The notes beneath the pieces are model-generated. The model was given only the letters and a program-made list of their open reading frames with translations, did no database searches and was not told where the DNA came from. The position numbers and the translations under genes are program-made. From contig NZ_BMSE01000002.1 in assembly GCF_014648995.1 (NCBI RefSeq), forward strand, positions 1 to 64,000: a stretch of DNA of 64,000 nt, in the 5' to 3' direction. Origin of the DNA: Streptomyces massasporeus. GTDB lineage: Bacteria > Actinomycetota > Actinomycetes > Streptomycetales > Streptomycetaceae. Position 1 is the stretch's first letter. Each line of letters starts with the position of its first letter. Positions 54,845 through 63,982 of the stretch are shown piece after piece.

Positions 54845-56257
54845 TCAGTTCCCGTAGGCCGCGGCCGCTTCGGCCTCCAGCTTCGCCTGGGTCCCCGCGA
54901 TGTCCTTCGGGTTCTTCAGGAAGTCCTGGAGGATCTTCCACTCGCCCTTGCCGGGCGTTCCGCCGAAGGCCTGCGGGGCCTGGTCGGACATGTCGAAGCG
55001 GAAGTCGTCACCGGCGTCGATGAGCGCCTTGGCGATCTTCTGCTGTACCGCGTTCGGATAGTCGGAGTTCGGCACGTTCTTGTTCGGGGAGAGGTAGCCG
55101 CCCAGCTTGGCCTGGATCGACGCCGCGTCCGGCGAGGCGAGCCAGGTGGCCAGGGCCTGCGACCCCTTCGAGTCCTGGAGGATCACGGCCGCGTCGCCGC
55201 CCGAGACCACCGGTCCGTTGTCACCGACCGCCGGGAACGGGAACACCTTCGCGTCCGTGCCGATCTTCATACTGGAGGGGATGTTGACCTGCGCGAAGTC
55301 GCCCGCGGCCACCATGGCGGCCTTGGGCTGGTCCCCGCCGGTGAACACCTGGGTGACGGATGCCGGGAAGTCGGTCTGCAACGCCCCGCTCGCCCCGCCC
55401 GCGATCCAGTCCGGCTTGCCCCAGACCTGCGCGAGCGTGGTCAGCGCGTCCTTCACGGACGGGTCCGTCCACTTGATCTCGTGCTTGGCCAGCTGGTCGT
55501 ACTTCTCCGGCCCGGCCTGGGAGAGGTACACGTTCTCGAACCAGTCGGTCAGCGTCCAGCCCTCGGCGCCGCCGATGGAGAACGGGGTGACGCCGGAGTC
55601 GAAGACCGTCTGCGCGGTGTTGAGCAGGTCCGGCCAGGTCTCGGGCTCACTCGCCCCGGCGTTCTCGAAGACCTGGTTGTTGTACCAGATCAAGGACTTG
55701 TTGGCGGCCTTGTAGTAGACGCCGTAGGGCTTGCCGCTCACCTTGCCGATGTCCTGCCAGCCCTGCGAGTAGTTCTCGCCGAGCTCCTTGACGGCTTCGG
55801 AACCCAGCTCCTTGGCCCAGCCCTTGTCGACGGCCTGCTTGATGGCGCCGGGCTGCGGCAGCATCGCGATGTCCGGCGGCTGCCCGCCGGCCACCTTCGA
55901 GCCGATGAAGTTGATGATCGGGTCCTGCGCGGGCACGAACGTGACCTTGGCGCCCGTGCGCTTCTCGAACTCTTGCAGGACCTTCTTGAAGTTGGCCTGT
56001 TCGGTGCCGCTCCACACGGCGGCGACCTCGAGGCTCGTCCCGTCCAGCTTAGGAAGGGTGACGTTGGTGGTGGTGTCGTCGGTGTCGCCCGTGCTCCCAC
56101 CGCTGCCTTCGTCGCTGCTTCCGCAGGCGGACAGCGAGAGCGCGAGGGCTCCCGCGGCGACGGCGGCCGCTGCCTTGGCGGCTCTGCGGTGCTGGGGGGT
56201 CGCCGTGTCCGGCTTGGGCGACCAGCGTGTCCGGATGGTGCTGCTCGTCATGCGCAT
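54845..56257 (-). CDS. sugar ABC transporter substrate-binding lipoprotein
   Basis: 470 residues from the ATG at 56257 (another ATG two codons later). A lipoprotein signal peptide with a twin-basic region and lipobox LSLSAC gives lipidated C45. The mature protein has a Ser/Gly/Thr/Asp linker and a family 1 solute-binding fold (WSGTEQANFKKVLQEFEKRTG, GGQPPDIAMLPQPG, YYKAANKSLIWYNNQVFE). Aromatic residues in the cleft fit sugar binding; the sugar is unknown. It is first gene of the three-gene importer operon. No ATPase gene is present, so a shared ATPase such as MsiK is likely to energise it. Confidence 0.94.
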   Translation of the reverse strand: MRMTSSTIRTRWSPKPDTATPQHRRAAKAAAAVAAGALALSLSACGSSDEGSGGSTGDTDDTTTNVTLPKLDGTSLEVAAVWSGTEQANFKKVLQEFEKRTGAKVTFVPAQDPIINFIGSKVAGGQPPDIAMLPQPGAIKQAVDKGWAKELGSEAVKELGENYSQGWQDIGKVSGKPYGVYYKAANKSLIWYNNQVFENAGASEPETWPDLLNTAQTVFDSGVTPFSIGGAEGWTLTDWFENVYLSQAGPEKYDQLAKHEIKWTDPSVKDALTTLAQVWGKPDWIAGGASGALQTDFPASVTQVFTGGDQPKAAMVAAGDFAQVNIPSSMKIGTDAKVFPFPAVGDNGPVVSGGDAAVILQDSKGSQALATWLASPDAASIQAKLGGYLSPNKNVPNSDYPNAVQQKIAKALIDAGDDFRFDMSDQAPQAFGGTPGKGEWKILQDFLKNPKDIAGTQAKLEAEAAAAYGN

Positions 56258-56367
56258 GACTGCCCCGTTCTTCGTTCCTCGTCGAACGTCGAGCGCGCTC
56301 CCGTGCGATCTGGTCTACGCCCGGGTGTGCGGGGGCGGCAAGATGGCGTCGGCTGTCAAGCGGGGGA

Positions 56368-56386
56368 TCGTGACCCCCTCGTGACC
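56368..56386. promoter_or_regulatory. phased direct repeat upstream of the sugar importer operon
   Basis: TCGTGACC occurs at 56368-56375 and 56379-56386, 11 bases apart (one helical turn). On the minus strand a perfect TTGACA (plus 56354-56359) follows directly, but no good -10 lies at 17 bases. It is a candidate regulator site for the importer. Confidence 0.35.
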
Positions 56387-56433
56387 AGGGACTCGGCCCC
56401 ATGACGCCGGGTGGGGTCGACGGCCGTCCTCGG

Positions 56434-59400
56434 TCACAGGAGCGACGGCACCTTCGCCGCCGCGACCTCCCGCGCCGCCCTTTCCAGCGCGCTGGCCAAC
56501 AGTGCCAGGTCGGTGGGGCCGTTTCCGAGCTCCCGCACCGGACGGCGGGCCGGAGGGTCACCCATGCGGTGCCATTCCAGGGGCACGACCGTGGGGCGCA
56601 GTGTCGCCGTCCGGGGGATCCGGCCCGTGACCCGGCCGCCCTGGAACGGGGTGACCCGTCCGTCCGGACCGGTCAGCCTCCCCCGACCGGGCGCGGGCTC
56701 TCCCCCAAGTTCTCGGCTTCGCTCGAACAGGGAGGTGCCCCCACGGCCCGGGGCGGGCATGTCGAGCGTGACGCGCAGGGTGGCCCGGCGCGCCGGTTCC
56801 GTCTCCGCCGTGCGGGCGCACGGGCCGGTCGCCGCCACCAGGTGGACGCCGAGCCGCTCGCCCTCCCGGGCCACGGCCTCCAGCGCGCGCATGACCGATC
56901 CGGCCGCGGGCCGCCCCGTCGAGCCGAGTGCCGGGGAGACCAGCGCGTCCAGGTCGTCGACGACCACGACGAGCCGGGGGAGCGGCGGCGCGGCCGCCTC
57001 CGTCTGCCGCCGGGCCGCTCCCGGCCGCAGCCGCATGGTCGAACTGGACGGGGAGTCGAGGTCCCCGGCCCCTCCCTGGGACGTGGCCTCGGCCCGCTCA
57101 CCGCCCCGCGCCGTCGCCGTGCGCTGGGCGACCATACGGCCCGACAGCTCGCGCCCGGTGTGCCACTCGGCGAAGTCGGACCGCCCGAGCAGCTCGGCGC
57201 GCCGCTTCAGCTCGGCGCTCAGGGACTGTGCGAACTCCCGCATCCGGACCGGGTCGTGGGCCATGAGCAGCGTGGTGACATGCGGAACGTCCGTGCACAC
57301 CCGCAGCCCCTCGCCGTGGCCGCCGCCCGCGCCCGGGCCGCCCCGGCCGTCGACCAGCACGATGCCGAGGCGGTCCGGCCGCTCGGCGGCGGCCAAGGAC
57401 GCGACGACCGCCCGCAGCAGCTCCGTACGGCCGCTGCCCGGCGGGCCCTCGATCAGCAGGTGCGGCCCCTGGGCGGCGAGGTCGGCGCAGACCGGGCCGC
57501 GCGGCCCGGCGCCCAGCACCGCGCGCACGCGACCGCCCAGCGCCTCGGCGTCGTCGGCCGCGTCCGCCCAGCGCGCCATCAGCGACGCCGGGGTGGCCCG
57601 GGCCAGGCCCAGCTCGTCCAGCAGGCGGGCCGCCTGCGGCAGCGGTGCGGAGACGCGCGGCTGGCGCTCGCTCGCCGGGCCGTCCGTCCGCAGCGGCGCC
57701 AGCGCCCGCGCGAACCGCTCGGCCCAGGCCGCGGAGACGGCGTCGACGGTGGCGACGGTGCCGTGCCCGACCGGCCCGGCCGGTGAGCCGTCACCGCCGG
57801 CCCGGGCCACGCGCATCAGCCGCAGGGCCGTCGCCACGTCCCCGCTGAGCAGCGCGACCGCGCCGCAGTGCCGGAAGGTCGGTGCCACCGCGCAGGCCGC
57901 CTCGTACGTCTCCGTCACCGGCGAGGCCGGGGAGGCGGCGGCCGTCTCGGCCAGGCAGACGACGTGTATCCCGGCCCGGGGGCCTTCCAGGGCCAGCCGC
58001 GCCACGGCTTCGCGCAGGTCGGCGCCGCCGGGGTCGCCGTCGACGACCACGACGGTGTACGGGCCGGGGAAACCGGCGGCCGCGTCGGCACCGGAGTCGT
58101 CGTCCCGGGCCCAGGAGGGGCGGCGGGGGGCAGGGACGGAGTGGTCCGGGGACGGGGCGGTGCCGGTGGGCTGCGTGCTGCCGGTCACCGAGGTACTCGT
58201 CGGCACACCGACGCTCCCTGCCGGGCCGGAGCCCGGGGCCGCATCCGCCAGCTGGTCCTCCAGACGGCGGGTGAGTTCGTCGGTGCGGGCCGCCGCCTGT
58301 TCGCGGTCGTGGGCCAGGAGCAGCCGGCAGTCCTGCCCGTGCCCCGGACGGACGTGCGGCAGCCAGCCCAGCCAGGACCACTCGGCGGTGCGCTCCTCCA
58401 AGGAGCGGGAGCGGTCCGCGGCGATCAGGACGATCTCCAGCGAGTCGGGGGAGTGCAGCGCGGTGAGCTGGGCCAGGACCGCACGGGTCAGCCCGGCCAG
58501 CCGTGCCCGCGGCCCGGCCAGTCCCAGGGCGCCGACCTCGCGCAGCCCGACCGTCACGGGTACGGCGGGCAGCAGGCCCGAGCCGTCCGGCGCCGCCCGG
58601 TCGGCCGTACCGAGGCGCACGGCCAGCGCCTCCGGGTGACCGGGGCCGCGCTCCCACAGCCGCGGCCCGGGCCCGAGGGCCGTGAGCAGCAGCGTGGCCG
58701 GGTCCGGCCAGGTCTCCGGGGCGGCCGGTGCGACGACCGGGTGCTGCTCCGCCGCGACCCTGGCGGCCGGCTGGCCCTCGTACGCCTCGCGCGGTTCCGC
58801 CGCCTGCTCGCCACGCCCTCCGGTCAGCCGCCGGGCCCACGCCCCGATCCCACCGCGCCTGCGGGTTCCCGGGGGTACGTCGGTGCCGCGGAGGGGGGTG
58901 CCCTTGCGCCCACGGCCGGAGCGCTGGTCCGCGAGGGCCGGGTCGTCGGGAGCGGCCGGCCCGTCCGTCTCCCGGGGGTGAGGACCGGTTCCGTCCGCTA
59001 CGCCGAACGCCGCGAGCCCGGAACGACCCGCGTGCGTGTCCCCGGCGCCGCTCACCGGCCGGGCCGGGGCGCCGGGAGGAGTGATGGGGGAGGGCCCCTG
59101 AGCGGCTTCGGGCTGCCGGGTGGGCGTCCCGTGCGTCTCGGAGGCAGTCCGTGCGGCCCCGGCCTGCGAACGCGCCGCGTCCTCGGTGCCCGGGTCGGGC
59201 ACCTGACTCGCGCCGTTCCCGGCGCGCCGGGCGCCCTGGGGCGGCACCTCGCCCCGGCTGTCTCCCGTGCGGGCCGCACCCGCGGCGCCCTGGGCGGGCG
59301 CCTGACTCCAACTGCCCCCAGCACCTCCGTCGCCCCGGGGCGGCACCTCGCTCCACCCGTCCCCGGCATGGGCCGCGCCCCCGGTGCCCTGGGCGGACGC

Positions 59401-60528
59401 TCGACTCCACCTGTCCCCTGTGTGGGCCGTACGCCCTGTGCCCGGAAGGGGCGAGTGGCTCCGGCCGGCCCCCTGGGCCGGCGCCTCGCTCCGGCCGTCT
59501 CCGGCGCGGGCTCCGCCGCCGGCGCCTTGGACAGGCGCCTGACCCCGGCTGTCCCCTGTGTGGGCCGCACCCCCGGTCGGCACCTCGCTCCGAGAGCCCC
59601 CGGCATAGGTCTCACCGCCGCTGCCCGCAGGGCGTGCTCCGCCGCCGTCCCCTCGCCCCTCCGGCCGTTCGGACGCCGCGCCCGGGCCCTCGGTCTCGAT
59701 CCGCGGTGCCCCGCCCTGCCCGGGCACCACGGCCGGATCAGCCGGGCCGCGCCCGGAGGCACCGGGCGTGCCCCAGGGCGCCGAGCCGTAGGCGTGGTGC
59801 GTGGGACCGGCGGGCCCGGTCGGTCCCGGGTCGGCCACGCGCGCGTGCGACGCGGCCGCGTCCCCGGCGGGCCCGGCCACGCGCACGTGCCCCTCCCCGT
59901 CCGGCGTCGTCTCGACCCGGCCCCCCGGCCCCCCGGCGGGAGCCAGCCGCAGGGCCGACTCACCGATCCGCAGCAGCGCACCCGGCGCGAAGGGGACCGC
60001 CCGGCCGTCCACCCGCGCGCCGTTCACCGTCGTGCCGTTCGTGGAGTCCAGGTCGGCGACCGCGACGCGGCCGTCCGCGCTCACCGTGACCGTGCAGTGC
60101 AGCCGGGAGACGTCCGGGTCGTCGAGCGGTACGTCGGCGTCGGCGGAGCGGCCGACGCGGATCTCGCCGCCGTGCAGAAGATGGACACCGCCGGCGTCGG
60201 GGCCGGCCACGACCTGGAGCTGGGCCGGGGCGTCGTCCAGCTCGGGATGCGGCTCGGGCTCGCCCGGCGCACCCACGGACAGCACGGCACCGTCGGTCAG
60301 CGGGGGCTCGCCGAGCGTGCAGCGCTGGGCGTCGAGCCGCTGCTCCCCGGCGTACAGCACGGGCGTGCCCGAACCGTCACCACCGGAGACCACCTGGGCG
60401 AGCGCGGACGCCACCGCGGCGAGCGCCGTACCGGCGGGTGCCGTGACCAGCACGTCGCTGCGCGGGGCGCGATCCCGCGCCGGCGCCGACGGGCCCAGCG
60501 GATCTACGACGGTCAGCCGGATCTGCAT
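56434..60528 (-). CDS. FHA domain protein with FtsK/EccC-like ATPase region
   Basis: 1364 residues from the ATG at 60528 (MQIRLTVVDPLGPS). A ubiquitin-like or YukD-like start (about 1-90) is followed by an FHA domain (about 105-196; VGR, SRLHC, STNGTTVNG) that would bind phosphothreonine. A long disordered zone (about 200-640) has imperfect repeats such as AHAGDGWSEVPP and AHTGDSRGQAPVQG. Two FtsK/SpoIIIE-like segments follow: one resembling EccC (WSWLGWLPHVRPG) and one with P-loop GPPGSGRTELL, where Arg replaces the Walker A Lys, plus Walker B LVVVVDDLDAL. It is divergent from pkaA, so it may be a phosphorylation-dependent partner of these kinases. No ESX substrate gene is nearby. Confidence 0.86.
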   Translation of the reverse strand: MQIRLTVVDPLGPSAPARDRAPRSDVLVTAPAGTALAAVASALAQVVSGGDGSGTPVLYAGEQRLDAQRCTLGEPPLTDGAVLSVGAPGEPEPHPELDDAPAQLQVVAGPDAGGVHLLHGGEIRVGRSADADVPLDDPDVSRLHCTVTVSADGRVAVADLDSTNGTTVNGARVDGRAVPFAPGALLRIGESALRLAPAGGPGGRVETTPDGEGHVRVAGPAGDAAASHARVADPGPTGPAGPTHHAYGSAPWGTPGASGRGPADPAVVPGQGGAPRIETEGPGAASERPEGRGDGGGARPAGSGGETYAGGSRSEVPTGGAAHTGDSRGQAPVQGAGGGARAGDGRSEAPAQGAGRSHSPLPGTGRTAHTGDRWSRASAQGTGGAAHAGDGWSEVPPRGDGGAGGSWSQAPAQGAAGAARTGDSRGEVPPQGARRAGNGASQVPDPGTEDAARSQAGAARTASETHGTPTRQPEAAQGPSPITPPGAPARPVSGAGDTHAGRSGLAAFGVADGTGPHPRETDGPAAPDDPALADQRSGRGRKGTPLRGTDVPPGTRRRGGIGAWARRLTGGRGEQAAEPREAYEGQPAARVAAEQHPVVAPAAPETWPDPATLLLTALGPGPRLWERGPGHPEALAVRLGTADRAAPDGSGLLPAVPVTVGLREVGALGLAGPRARLAGLTRAVLAQLTALHSPDSLEIVLIAADRSRSLEERTAEWSWLGWLPHVRPGHGQDCRLLLAHDREQAAARTDELTRRLEDQLADAAPGSGPAGSVGVPTSTSVTGSTQPTGTAPSPDHSVPAPRRPSWARDDDSGADAAAGFPGPYTVVVVDGDPGGADLREAVARLALEGPRAGIHVVCLAETAAASPASPVTETYEAACAVAPTFRHCGAVALLSGDVATALRLMRVARAGGDGSPAGPVGHGTVATVDAVSAAWAERFARALAPLRTDGPASERQPRVSAPLPQAARLLDELGLARATPASLMARWADAADDAEALGGRVRAVLGAGPRGPVCADLAAQGPHLLIEGPPGSGRTELLRAVVASLAAAERPDRLGIVLVDGRGGPGAGGGHGEGLRVCTDVPHVTTLLMAHDPVRMREFAQSLSAELKRRAELLGRSDFAEWHTGRELSGRMVAQRTATARGGERAEATSQGGAGDLDSPSSSTMRLRPGAARRQTEAAAPPLPRLVVVVDDLDALVSPALGSTGRPAAGSVMRALEAVAREGERLGVHLVAATGPCARTAETEPARRATLRVTLDMPAPGRGGTSLFERSRELGGEPAPGRGRLTGPDGRVTPFQGGRVTGRIPRTATLRPTVVPLEWHRMGDPPARRPVRELGNGPTDLALLASALERAAREVAAAKVPSLL

Positions 60529-60917
60529 CGCCGTCAGCGGTCCCTTCTGCCCGGGCGCGGAGTCCCCCACCCCGCCCCAGCACGTCGGCCAGTACTGCCA
60601 GCATCCTCGCACCTGCCACTGACAGCGCGCCCCTCGCTCGGGAAAAGGTGATCTTGAATGGTCGGCTCTGCCCGCAAAAGTGCCTGAGAGATGACCCACA
60701 GGCGACCGCTTGAGATCAGTCACGCTCACTCCCGGCAACCACAAGACCGAGGTGAGCGTCTTTCCTTCGAACGGCTGTGAGGGCCGTTACGTAAGACCCA
60801 CTGCGTGGGACCCACGACGCGAGACCCACAGAAGACGACACACCGGTCCCCGGCCCCCCGGCACTACAGTGGGTCGGACAGGCCAGCAGGCAAGGCAAGC
60901 ACCAGGGAGCGCATGAC
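60529..60917. other. divergent regulatory region between FHA/FtsK-like gene and pkaA
   Basis: 389 bases, less GC-rich than the genes. It contains several GACCCAC elements (described separately) and must hold promoters for both directions. No gene is supported within it. Confidence 0.6.
60795..60875. promoter_or_regulatory. phased GACCCAC repeat array upstream of pkaA
   Basis: GACCCAC is found at 60795-60801, 60809-60815 and 60823-60829, with exactly 14-base spacing, and inverted (GTGGGTC) at 60869-60875; a further copy lies at 60693-60699. CCCAC-TGC-GTGGG (60797-60809) forms a palindrome. TACAGT at 60865-60870 may be the pkaA -10. Confidence 0.55.
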
Positions 60918-62612
60918 GTGCGGCCGGTAGGCAGCAAGTACCTCCTCGAGGAGCCGCTCGGACGCGGCGCCACGGGCACCGTCTGGCGTGCCCGCCAGCG
61001 CGAGACCGCGGGCGCCGAGGCGGCCGTGCCGGGGCAGCCCGGCGAGACCGTCGCGATCAAGGTCCTCAAAGAGGAACTGGCCGGCGATCCGGACATCGTC
61101 ATGCGGTTCCTGCGCGAGCGCTCCGTCCTGCTGCGGCTGACCCACCCGAACATCGTCCGGGTGCGTGACCTGGTCGTCGAGGGCGAGCTGCTGGCGCTGG
61201 TCATGGACCTCGTCGAGGGCCCCGACCTGCACCGCTACCTGCGCGAGAACGGCCCGTTCACCCCGGTCGCCGCCGCCCTGCTCACCGCCCAGATCGCCGA
61301 CGCGCTCGCCGCCAGCCACGCCGACGGCGTCGTCCACCGCGACCTCAAGCCGGCCAACGTCCTGCTCCAGCAGTACGACGGGCAGATGCACCCGCTGCTG
61401 ACCGACTTCGGCATCGCCCGCCTCGCCGACTCCCCGGGACTGACCCGCACCCAGGAGTTCGTCGGCACGCCCGCGTACGTCGCGCCCGAGTCCGCCGAGG
61501 GCCGCCCGCAGACCTCCGCCGTCGACATCTACGGCGCCGGCATCCTCCTGTACGAGCTGGTCACCGGCCGCCCGCCGTTCTCCGGCGGCTCCGCCCTGGA
61601 GGTGCTGCACCAGCACCTGAGCGCCGAGCCGCGCCGCCCCTCGACGGTCCCCGACCCGCTGTGGACGGTCATCGAGCGCTGCCTGCGCAAGAACCCCGAC
61701 GAGCGGCCCAGCGCCGAGAATCTCGCCCGCGGCCTACGCGTCGTCGCCGAGGGCATCGGGGTGCACGCGAACTCCGCGCAGATCGCCGCCGCCGAGGGCG
61801 TCGGCATGCTCCTCGTGCCCGACCCGGCCCCCGCGCCGGTGCCGGACACCCCCGGAGCCGCCGACCCCACCCAGGTCCTCCCGCAGGGCGCGGGCTCGTA
61901 CGACCCGAACGCCGCGACCAGCGTCATGCCGCACACCGGCGGCCCGGCCGGCGCCGCAGACCCCACCGCCGTGATGAACCACCGGGGCGCGGCCGACCCG
62001 ACCGCCGTCATGCCGCCGGTCCCGCCGGGCTCGCCCGGCCACCCCGGCGGGCAGAACCAGCAGGGCGGCCCCGAGGACCCGCACCCCTGGCAGAACCAGC
62101 TGCGGGCGGCCCGGGACCGCAACGAGCAGACGCAGGTCCAGAACTACCTCGACCCGGGGCAGGACCCGCTGCGCCGCCGCCCCCAGCGCCAGGTGGCCCG
62201 GCCCCAGCAGCAGCCCCCGCGCCGCCAGGCGCCCCCGCCCGGGTCCGGCTACGGCCACCCGCAACAGCAGCAGCCCCAGCAGTACGCCCCGCAGCCCCAG
62301 CGTCCCCAGCCGCCGCAGCGCTACGCCCCGCCCGCGCCGCCGCCCCAGCAGCCGCAGCCGCCGCAGCGCGAGCCCCGGCAGCCGCGGCAGCGCAGCGCCA
62401 ACCCGATGCGGATCCCCGGGCTCGGCTGCCTGAAGGGCTGCCTGTTCACGATCGTCATCCTGTTCGTCGCGGGCTGGCTGGTCTGGGAACTGAGCCCGCT
62501 GCAGGAGTGGATCGGCACCGGCAAGGGCTACTGGGACCAGCTCACCGACTGGTTCAGCACCGTGACCGGCTGGTTCGAGAAGCTCGGCGGGAGCAGTTCC
62601 GGCACGAACTGA
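60918..62612 (+). CDS. pkaA: Hanks-type Ser/Thr protein kinase PkaA
   Basis: 564 residues from a GTG at 60918 (MRPVGSKYLLEEPLG). The kinase domain (about 5-270) has the Gly loop LGRGATGTVW, catalytic lysine K48 (VAIKVL), HRDLKPAN (catalytic D142), DFG (D163) and an activation loop with TRTQEFVGTPAYVAPES. A Pro/Gln-rich linker of about 200 residues, with repeated (A)DPTAVM, leads to one transmembrane helix (about 508-527) and a short outer tail; there are no PASTA domains. Tandem arrangement with the next kinase and similar sizes match Streptomyces coelicolor pkaA/pkaB as I remember them. Confidence 0.88.
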   Translation: MRPVGSKYLLEEPLGRGATGTVWRARQRETAGAEAAVPGQPGETVAIKVLKEELAGDPDIVMRFLRERSVLLRLTHPNIVRVRDLVVEGELLALVMDLVEGPDLHRYLRENGPFTPVAAALLTAQIADALAASHADGVVHRDLKPANVLLQQYDGQMHPLLTDFGIARLADSPGLTRTQEFVGTPAYVAPESAEGRPQTSAVDIYGAGILLYELVTGRPPFSGGSALEVLHQHLSAEPRRPSTVPDPLWTVIERCLRKNPDERPSAENLARGLRVVAEGIGVHANSAQIAAAEGVGMLLVPDPAPAPVPDTPGAADPTQVLPQGAGSYDPNAATSVMPHTGGPAGAADPTAVMNHRGAADPTAVMPPVPPGSPGHPGGQNQQGGPEDPHPWQNQLRAARDRNEQTQVQNYLDPGQDPLRRRPQRQVARPQQQPPRRQAPPPGSGYGHPQQQQPQQYAPQPQRPQPPQRYAPPAPPPQQPQPPQREPRQPRQRSANPMRIPGLGCLKGCLFTIVILFVAGWLVWELSPLQEWIGTGKGYWDQLTDWFSTVTGWFEKLGGSSSGTN

Positions 62613-62734
62613 CCGGAACCGCCCCGCGAGGTTGGCGATTTGTCGACACCCGGCGGGTGATTTCCGCCTCGACGGTGAAGGTTGGCTCTCCGGACGCGTA
62701 GTTTTAGCGACAACACGCGTCGGTAGGAGCAGCC

Positions 62735-63982
62735 TTGGCACGGAAGATCGGCAGCCGGTACACCGCCCACCAGATCCTCGGGCGGGGCAGCGCCGGCACG
62801 GTGTGGCTGGGCGAGGGCCCCGAAGGCCCCGTCGCCATCAAGCTGCTGCGCGAGGACCTCGCGTCCGACCAGGAACTCGTCGGCCGCTTCGTCCAGGAGC
62901 GCACGGCCCTGCTCGGCCTGGAGCACCCGCACGTGGTGTCGGTGCGGGACCTGGTCGTCGACGGCAACGACCTGGCGCTCGTCATGGACCTCGTCCGCGG
63001 CACGGACCTGCGCACCCGGCTGGACCGGGACCGGCGCCTGGCCCCCGAGGCGGCCGTCGCGATCGCGGCAGACATCGCCGACGGACTGGCCGCCGCGCAC
63101 GCCGCGGGCGTGGTGCACCGGGACGTCAAGCCGGAGAACGTGCTCCTGGACATGCAGGGCCCGCTCGGCCCCGGCGGCTCCCACCGCGCACTGCTGACCG
63201 ACTTCGGCGTGGCCAAGCTCATCGACACCCCGCGCCGGACCAAGGCCACGAAGATCATCGGCACTCCGGACTACCTCGCCCCGGAGATCGTCGAGGGCCT
63301 GCCCCCGCGCGCGTCCGTCGACATCTACGCGCTCGCCACCGTCCTCTACGAGCTGCTGGCGGGCTTCACGCCCTTCGGCGGCGGCCACCCGGGCGCGGTC
63401 CTGCGCCGGCACGTCACGGAGACGGTCGTCCCGCTGCCCGGCATCCCGGACGAGCTGTGGCAGCTGCTGGTGCAGTGCCTGGCCAAGGCCCCGGCGTCGC
63501 GGCTGCGGGCCTCGGAGCTCGGGGCCCGGCTGCGGGAGCTGCTGCCGATGCTGGCGGGCATGCCCCCGCTGGAGGTCGACGAGCCGGACACCGAGTCCGA
63601 GGAGGAGTCCGAACGCGAGGAGCAGCCCGCCGGACCGGCGCCGACCGGGGAGCGCGTCCGGCGGCGGGGCGCGGTCCCCCTGGTGCCGGGCGCGAAGCCG
63701 GCCGACTCCAACCGGGACACCCACACCTCGATGCGCGTCCCCGCCCCCGACGAGCTGGCCGGCGGCGCCCACGGCACGGCCCGGGCCCCGCGCACCGCGG
63801 GCACCCCCCGCCCCGGCTCGGCCCGCAACCGCGCCGCGGCCCGGCGCCGCCGGGTGGCCCTGGGAGCGGGCGCGATCGCCCTCACGGCGGCGATCGGCGT
63901 CGGCGCCTGGCTGTCCACGTCGGACGACGACGGCGGCGCACCTCCCCAGGACACGAAGAACTCCGCCCCGCAGACCCCCTGA
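62735..63982 (+). CDS. pkaB: Hanks-type Ser/Thr protein kinase PkaB
   Basis: 415 residues from a TTG at 62735 with TAGGAGCAG upstream; no ATG or GTG fits before GSRYTAHQILGRGSAGTVW. Kinase residues are K36 (VAIKLL), HRDVKPEN (D130) and DFG (D156), with activation loop TKATKIIGTPDYLAPE. A charged linker (EEESEREEQ) and a Pro/Arg-rich stretch lead to one transmembrane helix near residues 375-394 and a short acidic tail. It follows pkaA by 122 bases on the same strand. The rare TTG start may keep expression low. The window ends 18 bases after the stop. Confidence 0.88.
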   Translation: MARKIGSRYTAHQILGRGSAGTVWLGEGPEGPVAIKLLREDLASDQELVGRFVQERTALLGLEHPHVVSVRDLVVDGNDLALVMDLVRGTDLRTRLDRDRRLAPEAAVAIAADIADGLAAAHAAGVVHRDVKPENVLLDMQGPLGPGGSHRALLTDFGVAKLIDTPRRTKATKIIGTPDYLAPEIVEGLPPRASVDIYALATVLYELLAGFTPFGGGHPGAVLRRHVTETVVPLPGIPDELWQLLVQCLAKAPASRLRASELGARLRELLPMLAGMPPLEVDEPDTESEEESEREEQPAGPAPTGERVRRRGAVPLVPGAKPADSNRDTHTSMRVPAPDELAGGAHGTARAPRTAGTPRPGSARNRAAARRRRVALGAGAIALTAAIGVGAWLSTSDDDGGAPPQDTKNSAPQTP

